A DNA stretch of 64,000 nucleotides, from assembly GCA_918026815.1 (NCBI GenBank), contig CAKJVC010000182.1, positions 744,001-808,000 of the forward strand, given 5' to 3'. The position numbers were made by a program, and so were the translations under genes. Positions 47,784-61,208 of this stretch are shown here, one piece after another. The stretch is from Chalara sp. BL73. Lineage: Eukaryota > Ascomycota > Leotiomycetes > Helotiales. Position 1 is the first letter of the stretch; every line of letters begins with the position of its first letter. A model generated the notes under the pieces. The model saw only the letters and a list, made by a program, of their open reading frames with translations. It had not been told where the DNA came from and made no database searches.

Positions 47784-49375
47784 ATGCCTGCAACAGAGGC
47801 ATTTCCGGTCCTAGACACCCTTACCATCGACAAACTCTCGGCTCTCGCGGGCCCGAATACGTACGATAATATTAATAAAGGGGTTCGGCGTAGGAAGTCT
47901 AGCGGACTTGGAGGAGAAATCAGAGCTGGAGATACAGGCGCTCCAGCGCTTGCAACATTGGATGTAAGGCCGCCGTCTCCGGGAACGATAAAGGTACGTT
48001 CCCCCTTATTTTAAATCTTCGGCCAGCACTCACAATCACTCTAGGCGGAAGCCGAAAGAGATCGCAAGAAGCCCTTCTCCAAGAGACGGAAAGCCAGGAA
48101 CCTCTTTCAGCAATGGAAAAGATATGCATTGAAACATACCTGGGTTACACCTTTGGTTCTGCTTTTGATCTTCTTGGTCCTCTACGCGATTAATCCGACA
48201 CCATCGAACCCTATCCATTACTTCATTTTCCTCTCATATCCAGTGCCAGGCGAGCCTGGCGCGGGGCCCGATGCCCCAATACATTATGCCAAAGGCAGAA
48301 GGGATATTGCCTTTGTATCATTCTACGTTATTGTACTATCATTTACTCGGGAGTTTATTATGCAGAGATTTCTGCGGCCATTGGCGCGCAAAAGCGGACT
48401 GAAGAGCAGGGCAAAGCAGTCTCGATTCATGGAGCAGACGTACTACGCTATATATTTTGGATTTACCGGTCCTTGGGGTCTCTACGTGATGAGCAGGAGT
48501 CCAATGTGGTATTTCAATACTACCGGAATGTACGAGGGCTTTCCGCACAAGACGAACGAAGGCGTTTTCAAATTTTATTACCTTTTCCAAGCTGCATACT
48601 GGTCCCAACAAGCGATTGTGCTGTTGCTTGGAATTGAGAAGCCTAGAAAAGACTTTAAGGAGCTGATTGGTCACCATGTACGGACTCCCAATCACTTGTC
48701 GTTAGTTGCAGTACTGATCGCAGTTGTAGATTGTCACCCTCGCACTAATCGGACTGAGCTACCGATTTCACTTCACTCATATGGGTTTAGGGGTGTTCAT
48801 TACTCACGATATCAGTGATTTCTTCCTCGCTGTAAGTTTGACAACCCAAAAATGCCCCCCAAGCCCTTCTGCTTACTGAAAAGACCTCCAAAACACTTAA
48901 TTACCTCGATCACCCACTAGTTGGTCCCTATTTCGCCCTATTCATCGGCGTCTGGATCTACCTCCGACATTATCTCAATCTCGTCATTCTTTGGTCCGAG
49001 TTCAACGAGTTCAAGACTGTCGGACCTTACATACTGGACTGGGAGGCGGAGCAATACAAATGCAACATATCCCACTGGATCTCCACCGCCTTGTTGAGTA
49101 CCTTGCAAGCATTGAATCTTTTCTGGTTATACTACATCATCAGAATCGCATACCGCTTTGTGTTCAGGAATGAGCTGGAGGATGATCGTAGCGATAACGA
49201 TGATAATGAGTTTGCGGAGGAGCAGAAGCTGGATGCGTTGGCTAGGCAGGGATTGGAAAACGGAGCTAACCAGAAAGTCGTCGCGAATGGGCACAGCAGC
49301 AACGGAGAGGCGACCTCATCACAAGGAAACGCTCAGATAGTAACGAACAGGAAAGAAAACAAAGCCAAAGCTTGA
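47784..49375 (+). CDS. ceramide synthase, Lag1/Lac1 type (TLC domain)
   Basis: Four exons, 47784-47993, 48045-48677, 48730-48831 and 48884-49375, give 478 residues. A basic cytosolic N-terminus precedes the first membrane helix ([15 protein letters not shown]). The TLC domain follows, with [21 protein letters not shown], the segment [20 protein letters not shown] and the Lag1 motif rebuilt exactly over intron 2: HH then [19 protein letters not shown] and [15 protein letters not shown]. The His-His and Asp-Asp residues of the active site are intact. The C-terminus is acidic and hydrophilic. The enzyme joins a sphingoid base to an acyl-CoA in the ER membrane. Whether this is the Lag1 (very long chain, GIPC branch) or Bar1/Lag1-like glucosylceramide-branch paralogue cannot be decided here. 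Confidence 0.92.
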
Positions 49376-52087
49376 CCACCGCATCAGCAACAGTTAGGTT
49401 GCGGTGGGTGGAGCCGCGGATGTGGGGAGGCGATTAAAGAGTTGATATGACATGCAGATTCGGACCTCATAATCATTGCTTAGGGGCAGACCGAGATCCA
49501 GAAGGCAGTCATGACTGTCGCTACAGAAGTCGCGGAATGGGCATTGAGCACAAAGTGCTTGTCTAATATGTGGATGAGAAAGGAAAGATGGGAGGTACCC
49601 TCGAGGTACCTGCACGATCACGATCGTTTTTTGCTTCTTGTATCCAGTTATACGCGTAACTAAGCTGTAATTAATGACGAATTTCGGGTGCAATCCTTTG
49701 ACAACGCGGATTTTCTCATCTCCGTCACCAGTTCCCTGTCATTTTCCATTTTCTGCTAAACCTTAACCACTTTGACTATTAGTAATGTTAACACTTCACA
49801 GCCAGAACATATCCCTCCTGCTTATCTGCTGGCTTCAAGTGATTCCACAAGTTTAATAAATACAGAGGACTCGAGATCCAAATCCCATGAACAGGAGCTT
49901 GGCTCTCTGCCAGATTAGTTGCACAGCATAGACGCACATTGAAGATCTTGCTAGTATTTCTGCACCGCTCCGCTGACGACCCACCTTCACTATCTCATTC
50001 TAATCCCTCTCCCTAACTTCCATCATCCCTTCTCTTTCTGGAAGCTTAGATCATTACAGAGCCGTGGTCTGCAACGGGCTTGGGGCGATGTGGTTATATT
50101 CTTTCGTAGCTTCTGTAGTGATATGATTAAGTGTATACTTTGTAGATGAAAAATGGTATGCAAATGGAACACTGGAGGTTTTCGTGATGGAGAGAGATGC
50201 TTTACTGTGATAGGTAGGTATTCGGAACTTGGTGTGCTAGCTCAGAGGTAGGTATATACTGTGGAACGAAGCTGTAGCACGAGTTTGCGTGGTGGCGTAT
50301 CTGGCCGTCTTACTCTTCTGACATGCAATACTACTACTTCTCCTTCTTAGAGTTTACCAGGGGGAAAGTGTAAGAAGATACGGTTTCTATTAGGCCATAG
50401 GCTCGATATGTGCCTCCTAGTGGCTCTTATTGTGGAGGAAGGCATGGCGCATGACTCATGATCATATGGGTCTTGAGAAACTCTCTATAGCATTGACAAC
50501 CTGTTAGAAAGCATATCAACATCGTTGTATTGCCCCGAAGCCATCTTGGCCTTCCTTCAGATGTCCACGCAATCTTTCTACTGTTTAGCTCCGAAGATTC
50601 GCATGTACAGATAGCCGAGACAGCGGCTCATGCTATATGGTACAATAAGTAGACGGGCATACTCAGGGGGAGAAGACTAGGCATCATCGTTTTTGAAATA
50701 GGGGATGTAGGACCGATAATCTCGTTTCTAATGTTGCACAGTGACCTGGAGTTTGTATTTCTCACACCATTTTGATCCTGACTAGATGGAATGGCGTGCA
50801 CATGAGTCTCAAGGCTGTATAAATTCTGCCGCATCGTAGACGATATGCTGATTTAGGTGGGTGTGATGTAGGCAGAACGAAAGGCATTCCGAACGTCTTG
50901 CTGTGTAGTGATGGCATCGAATTGAATCTCTAGCAGATACTTCCTGTCTCAAGCTGGAATTAAGGAGAGTATATACTCTTGGCGCAAGAACAGGAAGTAC
51001 TAGTCTTTGCTGAAGAAAGCATAGTATTTTGAAATTTGTATGACGTAGAAAGCACCTAGGTAATCTGCCTTGGCTGCCTCGTTGTTGTCTGTCCGCCACT
51101 CGTTCTCGAATACATGAATATCACGTCTATGGGATTCGGCTGTAGGCGCGTCAATATGATACCTCGGTGAGTATTGGGGGGCGTGGGATAAAATACGGAC
51201 GAGAGAAAATTTGGGGGATGCAGCGATATAGGAGTCGGGCAATGGAGGGTTGGCTATGCAACTTCTCACGCTGCCGCGCATGATATGCATGGCAATACGG
51301 ATCTGGAATAGGACCCAGACTGCAGAAAAGCTCAGCACTTGACAGTCTTAAGGCGAGTAGACCGCTGCAAGGTGCACCTGTTTTCTTCTCGAACTTGTTG
51401 ATGGAAGTTCTCTGAAAGCCGTGGATCGGTCATTCAGGGTAAATAGAATCGCCACTTGCTTTTGGTATGAAAGATACGTGACTTCCTTTGACTTTGCATT
51501 GTTCCTTTTAATATTAGTGTACAGGAAGATACACCACAAGAATCATATTGTAACAAGGGTACCAGGTCGGTTGTGTCGGGGAGGTTCGATACCTAGTTAT
51601 GGAATCGTCCTCCCACACATGTCTTTTAACAAAAATTACTACGAACTGACTTCCTCTAAGTCATTCAGCTCTGAATGTTGCGGAACGAAATAATGTCTTT
51701 AAAGTCGATTAAAGAATGGCACGAGGGCTTCATCATTTAGAAAGTTCGTGATTTCCTCTATGGGAATTGTTATACCCCGGTCCAGCAGCACTCTCTCGCT
51801 CACACACTCACTATGGTGTCAAAGAGTACCGGCTTTCTTGACCAGCCAGGACAAGCAATAGACCTAAACACAGTCAAGATTTAATTCTGCTTCTGCTGGT
51901 TACTATCAATCCATCATCCTCAACACCACCAAAACAATCATTCCAAAATCCCTCTAACATCTGGTACTTTCATTATGCCCCTTACCACCATCGAACGTCT
52001 CCTGAAGAGCAACTTACAAGACCTAGAGTCCCAGCGACAATCTGTTTCTTCAATATACCCTCACCAACGCCTTCCTCCCGATCAGTC
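49376..52087. other. long gene-poor stretch, part 1
   Basis: About 2.7 kb after the ceramide synthase. Overlapping minus-strand open frames of 96-112 codons at 50809-51338 are the largest but show no family features or clear splice structure. No tRNA fold was confirmed, and no transposase or repeat ends were recognised. It may hold non-coding transcripts or long leader regions. Confidence 0.4.
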
Positions 52088-52522
52088 ATGGACGTTATTG
52101 TTCTTCTATTCCGAGAGCTGGGTCCAACAGCAGTCCTAGACTACCTTGGCGGCCGCTTGAGAGTCATTGGGTGGACAATAATTTACTACCTCAGCTGTAA
52201 GTTAACAGAATCCAATTTGTATCTAAAATTTGGTGTCATTTCCGGTTTCGAGGTGCTTAAGATTTCCATGCATATCCAAAGCAGAGCGATTGATAAGCAC
52301 CATACGGTTCATGAAAGCCAACATACTCCAGTGCCAATATTACTAGAGTTCACTCTGTAAAGTTTATAGCGTATTAGGAAATAGCTGCAGGCCCGTGTCA
52401 CTAGATTGTGGATACGTTGTGCTAATTCTATGATAGGCTTATATCGGATTATCGTGGACCTTTACTACGAAGATCTCGAAGATATTCCTGAAGGCTTACG
52501 CCACGGAGCAGAGATCGTTTGA
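52088..52522 (+). CDS. possible small two-exon hypothetical protein
   Basis: Exon 52088-52196 can be joined to 52437-52522 over a 240-base GT-AG intron with matching phase, giving 64 residues. The joined product has a short hydrophobic stretch (VIGWTIIYYLSC) and an acidic segment (VDLYYEDLEDIPEGL) that looks protein-like. An overlapping frame starting at an ATG at 51975 (54 codons) competes with it. No family is recognised; this is a weak call. Confidence 0.25.
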
Positions 52523-55500
52523 ACACCGTTCATATGGCCACTGATTATCGGCACTTCTTTTGCCAGCAGTCTTCGTAGGGAGAAAAGAATAAAAGAAAAG
52601 TAGCTAGCCAATTGAGGCAAGAATTCCAGTGCCTTGACTTTGCCCTTTCTTTTTTTCATCATTCTTGCAGTAAAAAAGGCTATGATCACTGATCATCAGA
52701 TAGGCCTTCCAATCGTGACCACGTTTGGTGGGAAATGGCCTTTACATTGTCGTTCATCCACTCGAAGCACGACACGCAAGGAAATGACAATCAAACTCAA
52801 CAATTGATTCTTCTGTAGTGCATAAGGATGCTCTGACAATCATTTTCATATCGTCGGGCAAGTGGCTGGCTCGGTCAGAGTTGCAGGATTTGGTTCGGCG
52901 TTCCCGACTTGGGCAAATTCGGATGCGGAAGAACTCTTTGACAGAACGTTGATTTCGCACTCTCCGATTCGAACCCTTCAAATTTTGATGATCGCCCATG
53001 TTGATGTTATCGTTTCCTCTTCCGAAGATCCTCTGCAGTCTTGCGTTCAGCCAAATGCTTGGAAACTTACACTTCATTTGGATCATACGGCGATGATACA
53101 CCGCTGCAGTACAACTCAGCAGTAAGACGCGGTGTAGGCCGAAGTTGCTCCAAACGGCATCTTGCCATAATTCCGAGCGGAAGGAGACAATTTTTGCTTT
53201 TGTTATGATGCTCTTATACTACCATAAGTATGGTGGCTATGGAGCGACTTCTATGGATGATCTTAAGAAACACGTCCACATGTTTTGAGATGGCTTTCTG
53301 GTCCAAAAGAAATGATTTGATAACCAAGCAGTCTAACGAAGCCTCAGTGATGAAGTAGCATGATCATAGCAATGCAGTACATATTCGTAAGGCGAAATGG
53401 GGTAAGGTACTCGGGAGCAGCCTCTCTTGTGCTCCCGTCCTCACCGCTGAATCTCTTGATCTGATAGCGGAGGCAGTAAGCCATGGAAGAACGACATGAC
53501 TTAACTCGTTGCACAGGCTTGAATATGCAATCGCTATGCAAGGTCGCACCGATAGTATATGTGCAAAGCAATGCTTCAAGAACCCTCTTGTGGAGGTAAA
53601 TTAAGGAATTCATATTCGCTGATTGAAGGATCAGTGCATTACAAAGGCATCATTGCATATGCAGAGTACTGTGTGGAAAGCCCACTTTGACGAACCCTCC
53701 AACCCCGGACCGGACCTTCGCGGGGAAGCATCCGGGATGCTTTCGGACATGGCTTCCTGAGTTCGAATATGAGAGGTAGGAAATGATGCGGACTTGGCAA
53801 GCGTACATCAGAGCTCGCAGCAGTACAAATGCTCTCCAGCTCCAGACCTCAATAGTGGAACATTGATAAGGACAACCACGTGTCAATGCGTTCCTTGACA
53901 CGCGAATCGCAGGTTCAAGTATTGCCCAGGATTCTGGTGGTTCACACATACGAAATTGGGCGTCGCAAACGAACGGCATTCTGCCACAGGCTTTATACTC
54001 TGAACCCGGCGGCTGCAGGCGTAAGGCTGTCTTGAAGGGTGGCATCCAAGTGGAATGGCGCTTGCAGTTGGTTAGTGGTTAGTGGTTTGCTTAGTGGTGG
54101 TGGTGAGGGTGGTGGTGGTGTGCTCGATATATAATTGTGATAGCGAACCCTGCCTGTACACCCACCCGGGATCCGGAACCATGGTGATACGTGTACTCGA
54201 CATTATTGCTTTGGGCTGTATAGCTTAGTATCCTTCGTTTCCCTTGGGTCGTGGTTCCGAGTTATTGATTGAGTTTTGCCTAGGAAAATGTTATCGAAAG
54301 GTCGAGAAGCAGTGGGGAAAGGACTATTACAGCATCAAATTCTGCTGATCATGTTTCTGATACGTAGAATGTGACTGTCCCCTGCGCCTCTTATTTTTTG
54401 GAGCATGGACATAGGACCAGCAGAGTTTCTGTTCTTCACGAGTCAGAATTGAGCCCTTCCCAATATTGGCAATGCTTTTTCTTTCTTTTTCTCTTTTTTT
54501 ATTTAATTAATTAATTAATTTTTATTTTTTTTTGCAAAAATCGAGCCCATCCCCTAGGGCATCAGATACAGCACTCGATTTAGTTACTACTTGCTTGTCC
54601 TCTGATTATTCTTATAATTATTATTATTACATGGGGACGGGTGCATTGTTCCTGTCGATTAGAGCCTAAATACCCCTAAATAAAAGTTGATGGCACCCTT
54701 AACGCCCCCCAAAGAAAGAGTTAGGTCAGGCACTATGGACGGTACTTTAAAGCACCCTGGGACCTGCTTGTCTTGAATGCTACCTTATTAGGGTTCCTAG
54801 ATCTTCATCTCCCCCACTGACAAATCCCCCTGCCTCGCTAAATTTTGCCTGGAACCCATCCAAGGCCCTGTAATTGGCTAGCCGGGGGCCATTTCCTGGC
54901 ATTTTGCAGGGCCTGGGAGGGGCCTTTTACAGGGCCTTTGCTAGTGGTGCGCTCGCTACGGATGAAGCGGTCTGGAGCATGAAAGCTTCCCTGACTATCT
55001 ACTGTACTGTACATTGGCTCTAAGTCAGAAGGGGAACCACTCATCTTTCACCATCTTTCTACGCACGACTGATACTCCTTATTCTACATCCTCAAGGTAG
55101 CTACATCACGCTCTTTGGGAGGCAGAGGAGTAGCAGATATTAATCAGCGTGTTTTCTTACCACTCATTCTTTATTCTACACTGCACCCTTGGAGACATTC
55201 GCTTTGCCACTTTGCGTCCAGGTCCAGGTATATCAACGAGGAGGGGTTGTAGATCACCTTCCGCCATCTGCTCACACTTCTCACAGGTACAGTTCCCCAC
55301 CATATATCCATCACAACAACTCTCTGCGAACGCGTTGTCGACGTCACATGCGGTAGTTTACACCAAAATACGATAGTACAGTCTCTGAGCCACAAAGCTG
55401 ACTCCATCTTGTGATCTCAGGTGGCAATTTAGTCCCTACCGAGGCACTAGAGCCTCGAGTTTGCCCGCAGATCGTCAATTCGAAGCTACACCTGCCCATT

Positions 55501-55583
55501 GGGTCATGAATGACCACTTCCCTTCGTTCAAATCGGTATATATCTTAGGGAAGGAGAGTTGGAGTTCATCATAAGAGGTTGTA
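52523..55583. other. long gene-poor stretch, part 2
   Basis: About 3 kb upstream of the ABC transporter. Minus-strand open frames at 52754-53101 and 53650-54045 have no recognisable domain. Simple repeats lie near 54100-54120 (GGTGGT-type) and 54502-54522 (TTAA repeats). The part from about 55050 is probably the promoter and 5' leader of the transporter gene. Confidence 0.4.
54502..54522. repeat. TTAA simple repeat
   Basis: A run of tandem TTAA units in a strongly AT-rich patch flanked by T tracts (54475-54535). Of note only as low-complexity sequence. Confidence 0.7.
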
Positions 55584-58500
55584 ATGGCAGGTGTGGGAGA
55601 TGAGCATGGCTTGAGGTTGACCTCTGATGAACACGCTACCCTCCACTCCCTCCTCGATATCATACACTTCAACTACCCTTGGGTCCTTGCCGTGGTCTTT
55701 CTGGTTGCCTTCGTCATCCATAGCATTCGCTCCGCAGAGTCTCACATCAATAATGCTCCAGTGCTTCTTGGCCCAGGTGGAAAGCCACTTCCACGAACCA
55801 TCAAGAAGAGCGACAGAGAACGATATAAGTTGGAGGACTTCTCACCAATTCGAAAGTGGGCGTTCATCAATATCTCTGCTGCGGTTATTCTCACCTACCT
55901 AGGTAATGCGGTAAACATCATTGTTCACGCTCTTGCCAAACGCGACTCTGGATGGTGGTGTGGAGAGGCAAAAGCAGTAAGTACTTACGAATACAGGAGT
56001 TTTTAATTACTCTCTCCAACAGCTAATTTACAACCATAGATATACGTTTGCGCCTCGGCGTTCTTTTACAGTATCTTCTTGATCTCACTAGTCGACAGCA
56101 CCCCTTCACCGACTATTGCACACCAGGTTACATGGATCGTGGGTCTTGCAGGAGAAATCACATTACTCATTGCCAGCACTAAACTCTATACTTCACCGCA
56201 TGAGGAAGTCAACTCTTTGCGCTTAAGCGATGGGCTCGTGATTGAGAAAGCAACAGACTGGGAAATTATCGATATTACCATTGCATCTCTCCGAACGGTG
56301 CTCTTGATGTTAATTGTTGGCTTGTATACCCTCTTTTCGATTCAACGATCCCGGAAACCCCGAGATTGGAGCCGCCGTGGATCGGAGGATATAACTACAC
56401 CCTTGCTTGTCAATGGTCAGGCAAACAGCAACAGCCATGTATCGAACAATGGTACGATCTCCAATGGAAACGCTGAACATGGTCGTGGAGAGAATGGGAT
56501 TCCGGTTCTCGCATCTGCGCCTGGCACTGCCCATGGCGACCAAGCAAGTGTAGAAGAGAACGTTCCAGCCTTCTACAAGCCAACTACTGTACCAGTGAAG
56601 AGTTGGTGGGAGTACCTGACCTCCTATTCATTATTCTTTCCCTATCTTTGGCCAGCCAAATCACTCAGATTGAAGCTAGTTGTTGTGGTTTGCTTCTGTA
56701 TCGTGGTGTGTCAAAGAGCCATCAATGTGCTGGTGCCGATACAGATGGGAGTTGTTACCAATCAGCTCTCCAACAAGGACGGTTGGACGGGAATGCCATG
56801 GCTAGCTATCTCTTTGCTAATCGCCTTCAAGTTCATGCAAGGAAGTTCTGGAATCCTTGGGGCAGCTAGATCTGTTCTTTGGATCCCAATCTCACAGTAC
56901 TCTTATCAGGCCTTGACAACAGCTTCATTTGAGCATGTGCACAGCCTCAGTCTTGACTTCCACCTTGGCAAACGTACGGGTGAAGTTCTCTCTGCACTCA
57001 GCAAAGGAAATGCTATCAACAATTTCCTGGAGCAGGTCACGTTCTCAATCATACCAATGGTATTCGACCTTGGATTCGCTATTGTATACTTTGGTCTCAA
57101 TTTCGATGCCTACTATGCACTAATTGTCGGTGTTATTACTTTCATGTATCTCTACCTAACCATTCGCATGGCACGCTGGCGTTCGCAGCAGCGACGTTCT
57201 ATGACCAACCTGAGTCGTGAGGAGGATGCTGTCAAGAACGACTCGCTGACCTCTTATGAGACTGTTAAGTACTTCAACGCCGAAGTTTATGAGTTCGCCC
57301 GTTATCGCGCAGCTGTTACTGCCTTCCAGGCCATGGAATACAAAGTCACCATTTCATTGAATATCCTGAATATTACTCAAAACATGGTTTTCATGACCGG
57401 ACTCCTTCTAACCTCTTTTCTCATGGCATTTCAAGTCACTATCGGCAAGCGCGAGGTTGGAGACTTTGTTGCTCTATTAACTTACATGGCTCAGCTTCAG
57501 GCACCACTGAACTTCTTCGGCACTTTCTATCGGACTATCCAGAATTCAATGATCAGCGGCGAGCGCCTATTAGAGCTATTTAGGGAGCAACCCACGGTCA
57601 TCGATGATGCGACTGCCACCGAAATGCCAACGTGCGAAGGACATATTCGTTTCCAGAACGTCAAGTTCTCATACGATGAACGCAAGCCAGCATTAGAAGA
57701 CTTGAGTTTTACATGCAAACCTGGCACGACCACCGCCTTTGTTGGCGAGTCCGGTGGAGGAAAATCGACTGTCTTCAGATTGCTGTTCCGCTTCTATAAT
57801 GCGCAATCTGGCAGCATCCAGGTTGATGGTAATGACGTTAAGAATGTTACTATCGATTCAGTTCGGCGCCACATCGGCGTGGTGCCTCAGGATACGGTTC
57901 TATTCAATGAGACTCTCATGTACAATTTGCGTTATGCCAATCAGGATGCCACGGATGAGGACATTTATGCTGCGTGTACAGCCGCATCCATTCATGATAA
58001 AATCATGTCTTTTCCAGATGGGTACAATACGAAGGTCGGTGAGCGTGGTTTAAGGTTAAGCGGTGGCGAGAAGCAACGGGTGGCGATCGCGCGTACAATC
58101 CTCAAGAATCCTCGTATTATCATGCTTGATGAAGCTACTGCGGCTCTTGACTCGGACACAGAGCAGAATATTCAAGAAGCACTAAAGACTCTATCCAAGG
58201 GCCGCACCATGCTTGTTATTGCGTAAGTATCTTTTCTGCCTTCAAGAAATGCATTTGCTGACATAAGCACTAGTCACCGCTTATCCACGGTTACCAGCGC
58301 TGATCAAATCCTCGTACTCCATGCGGGGAGGGTTGCAGAGTCAGGCTCTCACGAAGAGCTTCTGGCGATGAAGGGGCGTTACCACAACATGTGGAAGAAG
58401 CAAATCCGTGCAGAGAGAGCAGCAACGGTGGCATCTGCGGCTCTTGCCAAGGCCAAGGCTCTGCAAGAGTCCGCTCTAGCACGACCAACCAGCGCCGGAA

Positions 58501-58846
58501 ATCAAGATATGTCTAGCGGAGATGTCAGCGAAAACGAGAATGATGGTCCGAAGAAGCCTGTCAAGTACTCGCATGAGTCTTTCCAAGATACGGATTCTAC
58601 TCTAGGCACGCTGGGATCGCAGGCTGACGAGGATTTGGCAAACCTCGACCAGCAAGTAGGTATGTTACGACAAATAATCTCCCCCACATGGTCGCCCATG
58701 CTAATTTATTCGTAGCTGTAAATACAGAGATGGTCGAGAACGCATCTGGGGAGGATTCTTCAAGCTTGCCACCTTCGGATAGCAATCCAACCCCACGTGC
58801 AACCCCACGCACGACGGTGGATCGCACGTCGTCCGACAATGTCTGA
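55584..58846 (+). CDS. vacuolar half-size ABC transporter, Hmt1/ABCB6 type (heavy-metal tolerance)
   Basis: Four exons, 55584-55976, 56040-58222, 58274-58659 and 58716-58846, give 1030 residues. An N-terminal extra membrane domain of about five helices is followed by a six-helix ABC membrane domain beginning near residue 310 ([19 protein letters not shown]). One nucleotide-binding domain follows: Walker [10 protein letters not shown] near 706, Q-loop [10 protein letters not shown], signature [14 protein letters not shown], Walker [13 protein letters not shown] and the H-loop His in IAHRLSTV, which is split by intron 2. The C-terminal about 150 residues are hydrophilic. This layout is that of Schizosaccharomyces Hmt1 and animal ABCB6. 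Members move phytochelatin- or glutathione-metal conjugates into the vacuole. The metal and co-substrate are inferred from the family. Confidence 0.92.
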
Positions 58847-59780
58847 TCTGACAGCGTATCTCGACATTGCTGCATGATCTAGAACACGTCGTGGGGGTAT
58901 CTCTCCTAATATGAGTTGCATAATCTGCTTCTCCTATGTGTTATAATGATAATGACCCAATGCTTACGACCAGGGACGAAGGGCTTCTTTTCTTTTTCTG
59001 AATAAAAAAGGTGCATGGCCGGAGGATAGCGATTTTGCTTGTTGTACATAACGCTCTTCTGGGCGTGGGATTACGATTCAACCAGGACTGTCCTACTATT
59101 GTTTAGGAATGGGTGCCAGGTTACTAATTATTGATGGAGAGCCTTTGAAAATATGCCACTGGCTCTCCTCTCTTGAACTTTTGCGCGATTATCTCATCCC
59201 CAATGATAGAGGGGGGGGGATTCACACCATGAAGTGTGCTTTCTCAGATGGGCAGGAAACTGCGCAAGTAGATAATTAATGATGCAAATCAGACAAAAGC
59301 TTTGTAGATGCCTCGCCCTGCTCTTTTTACCTCCGTGGTTTTCTCATTGGTAACTTGGCCTACCTACCTAGTAATCTGCTGTTTGTTTCCTCATATATTC
59401 CGATGACTCAACAACATAGGCACTGCCTGAAGTCTCGTCCGACATCAACATTCTTGGACACCAGGCCCCGGGGGCCGAAACGCACCGCAGTCTTGCCCTC
59501 CCGTTTTTCCCTTTCCTGCCGTTCGAATCCAACCCTCCCGACACCGAGCCGAAATAGAGCAAAAAAGGCTGAAACAATACGAGTTTTCCTTGTTCCGAAC
59601 CGCATGTGTGGTTCCACCGCGTGCCCGCGCCGGCGCCCCCCTGCGGCACCAAGGTGCAGTAATGTACGGTCACGTAATAGGGAATGGCTGATGCCGCTGG
59701 TGCCACGGGTGTGTCGATTCTTGCATCATGCCCCTTGTGTTGTACATGCGCCTTGCTTCTTTCCTTCCTTTTCGGATTTT

Positions 59781-59784
<4 letters not shown>

Positions 59785-59813
<29 letters not shown>
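59785..59813. repeat. homopolymer T tract (29 T)
   Basis: Twenty-nine consecutive T. It may be a natural low-complexity tract or the mark of an old polyadenylated insertion on the minus strand. No flanking target-site duplication was evident by eye. Confidence 0.9.
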
Positions 59814-59929
59814 GGGATGTCGTGGGAACACGTGGATGGCTTGTTTTCTTTTTTTGGGTTGGAGTTTCTGTGTTGAGGTTGGGTGTTTTGAGGTTGTGTA
59901 ATGCGGTATGGTACGGTGCGGTAGTGTGG

Positions 59930-59954
59930 GATGAGGATGAGGATGAGGATGAAG
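59930..59954. repeat. GATGAG microsatellite
   Basis: About four tandem GATGAG units in a G-rich stretch just downstream of the T29 tract. Confidence 0.85.
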
Positions 59955-61208
59955 GTTGGGAGATGGGGATGTTGGCTTTTGAGAGAGGTGACAGGTGAAT
60001 GGGGTTGGGTGATGGTTGGATAGGCGGATATGGGTGGAGGTGGTTAGGAGACCGCTTTTTCTCAAGGAGAGAAGATTATGAGGTTCGAGGCAAGGTTGGG
60101 ATGGTACCGTATTCTGATGCGGCGGGGGAGGAGCAGGATTTTGACGGAGCAGAGGTGTGATCAAGGGATATTTTGAATGTCCGAGAGCTGATTGAGTATC
60201 TAGTTTTACTTGCAGTATGGCGATGATGAAAAGCTTGGAAAATATCGGTTTAGTTCCTAATCAAGTGCGCGGCTCATATGACGGCAACGTAGTATAACTA
60301 AGTCGAGTAAAGTGACAGACATTACTGGCTACTACGGACTACGAGTACTTTAGCAAGGGAAGAGATAACTCTCCTAACAGCAGAGTGACTTCAAAGCCTG
60401 GTAGACTTGATATCTCAATGAGATATTCTCACTGAAAATTCATGACATTGCTGATACTGATCCTTCTTTAGGTGAGGGACAAGCTAGAGCGAGTTGGAGT
60501 AGGTGATGAAATCAATCGACATAGCACTATCTTTTGTTTGAGTATTTGAAGGTAACGAGCATATCCTTTCTCCAAGTGATGCCATGGATATGGTTTCGGC
60601 ATAGGCTTGGGACTCCCCATTGACGGATGTACCGCTTGAGTGTTCTACTTCCGATCTGAGCTGCGAGAGCAAACTTACTTATCGACTGATAGCGTAGCCT
60701 CGCCCATTGACTCTAGCCTTCATGTTTGCTACATATGTTGACGTATTCAATTTGTGAATGTGGGTCTGAGAGATAGTTAACTTCATCATATATGCGTAAA
60801 GTAACATGTTTTTTGTGCCGAATCTTATCAAGTAAGTAGGATCTATGCTCATTCTTATTGGTAGGTTCTTTCCATCAGCTTCTGCGCTGATGACTGCGAA
60901 GCACCAAGTATTCTGAGTCGTTCCCTTTGAGTATGAATAAGTGGCATCAATTTAAGGCCATACATCAGTGCATCCTGGATGTCTCTTGAGTCCTAGCGCT
61001 TTGGAGTGAGGAAGGCTCAGATCAAAGGTGAAAGTTTTCAGCCTTGAAATGCAGATCTTCTTAAATTCTGCTGTGCAAAAGCTAAGCACAAATTTCATTA
61101 TTTCCAAAACCGTGATACATCAGGAATTGGGTTCTAATCCAAGTCAAATCCTATTTCTGAGAGGCATCACAATTTCAGAAAGCTTTAACATCATCGTCAT
61201 ACACCACG

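Larger units (their letters stand above)
58847..61208. other. gene-poor spacer with low-complexity sequence
   Basis: About 2.4 kb. Open frames at 59355-59998 (both strands) run through a T29 tract and GATGAG repeats and give single-residue runs, so they are not credited. Nothing else is seen. The end near 61209 belongs to the next gene's 5' region. Confidence 0.45.

Noticed and set aside
51580..51600. A tRNA B-box-like string (GGTTCGATACC)
   Set aside because: The flanking bases do not form a T-stem of more than three pairs, and no A-box or acceptor stem could be placed upstream.
52960..52985. Reverse-strand GGTTCGAATC resembling a tRNA T-loop
   Set aside because: The five bases on either side are not complementary and no cloverleaf can be drawn.
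59355..60164. Long open frames on both strands (104-173 codons)
   Set aside because: They pass through the T29 tract and GATGAG repeats, giving runs of Phe or Lys and no family-like sequence.
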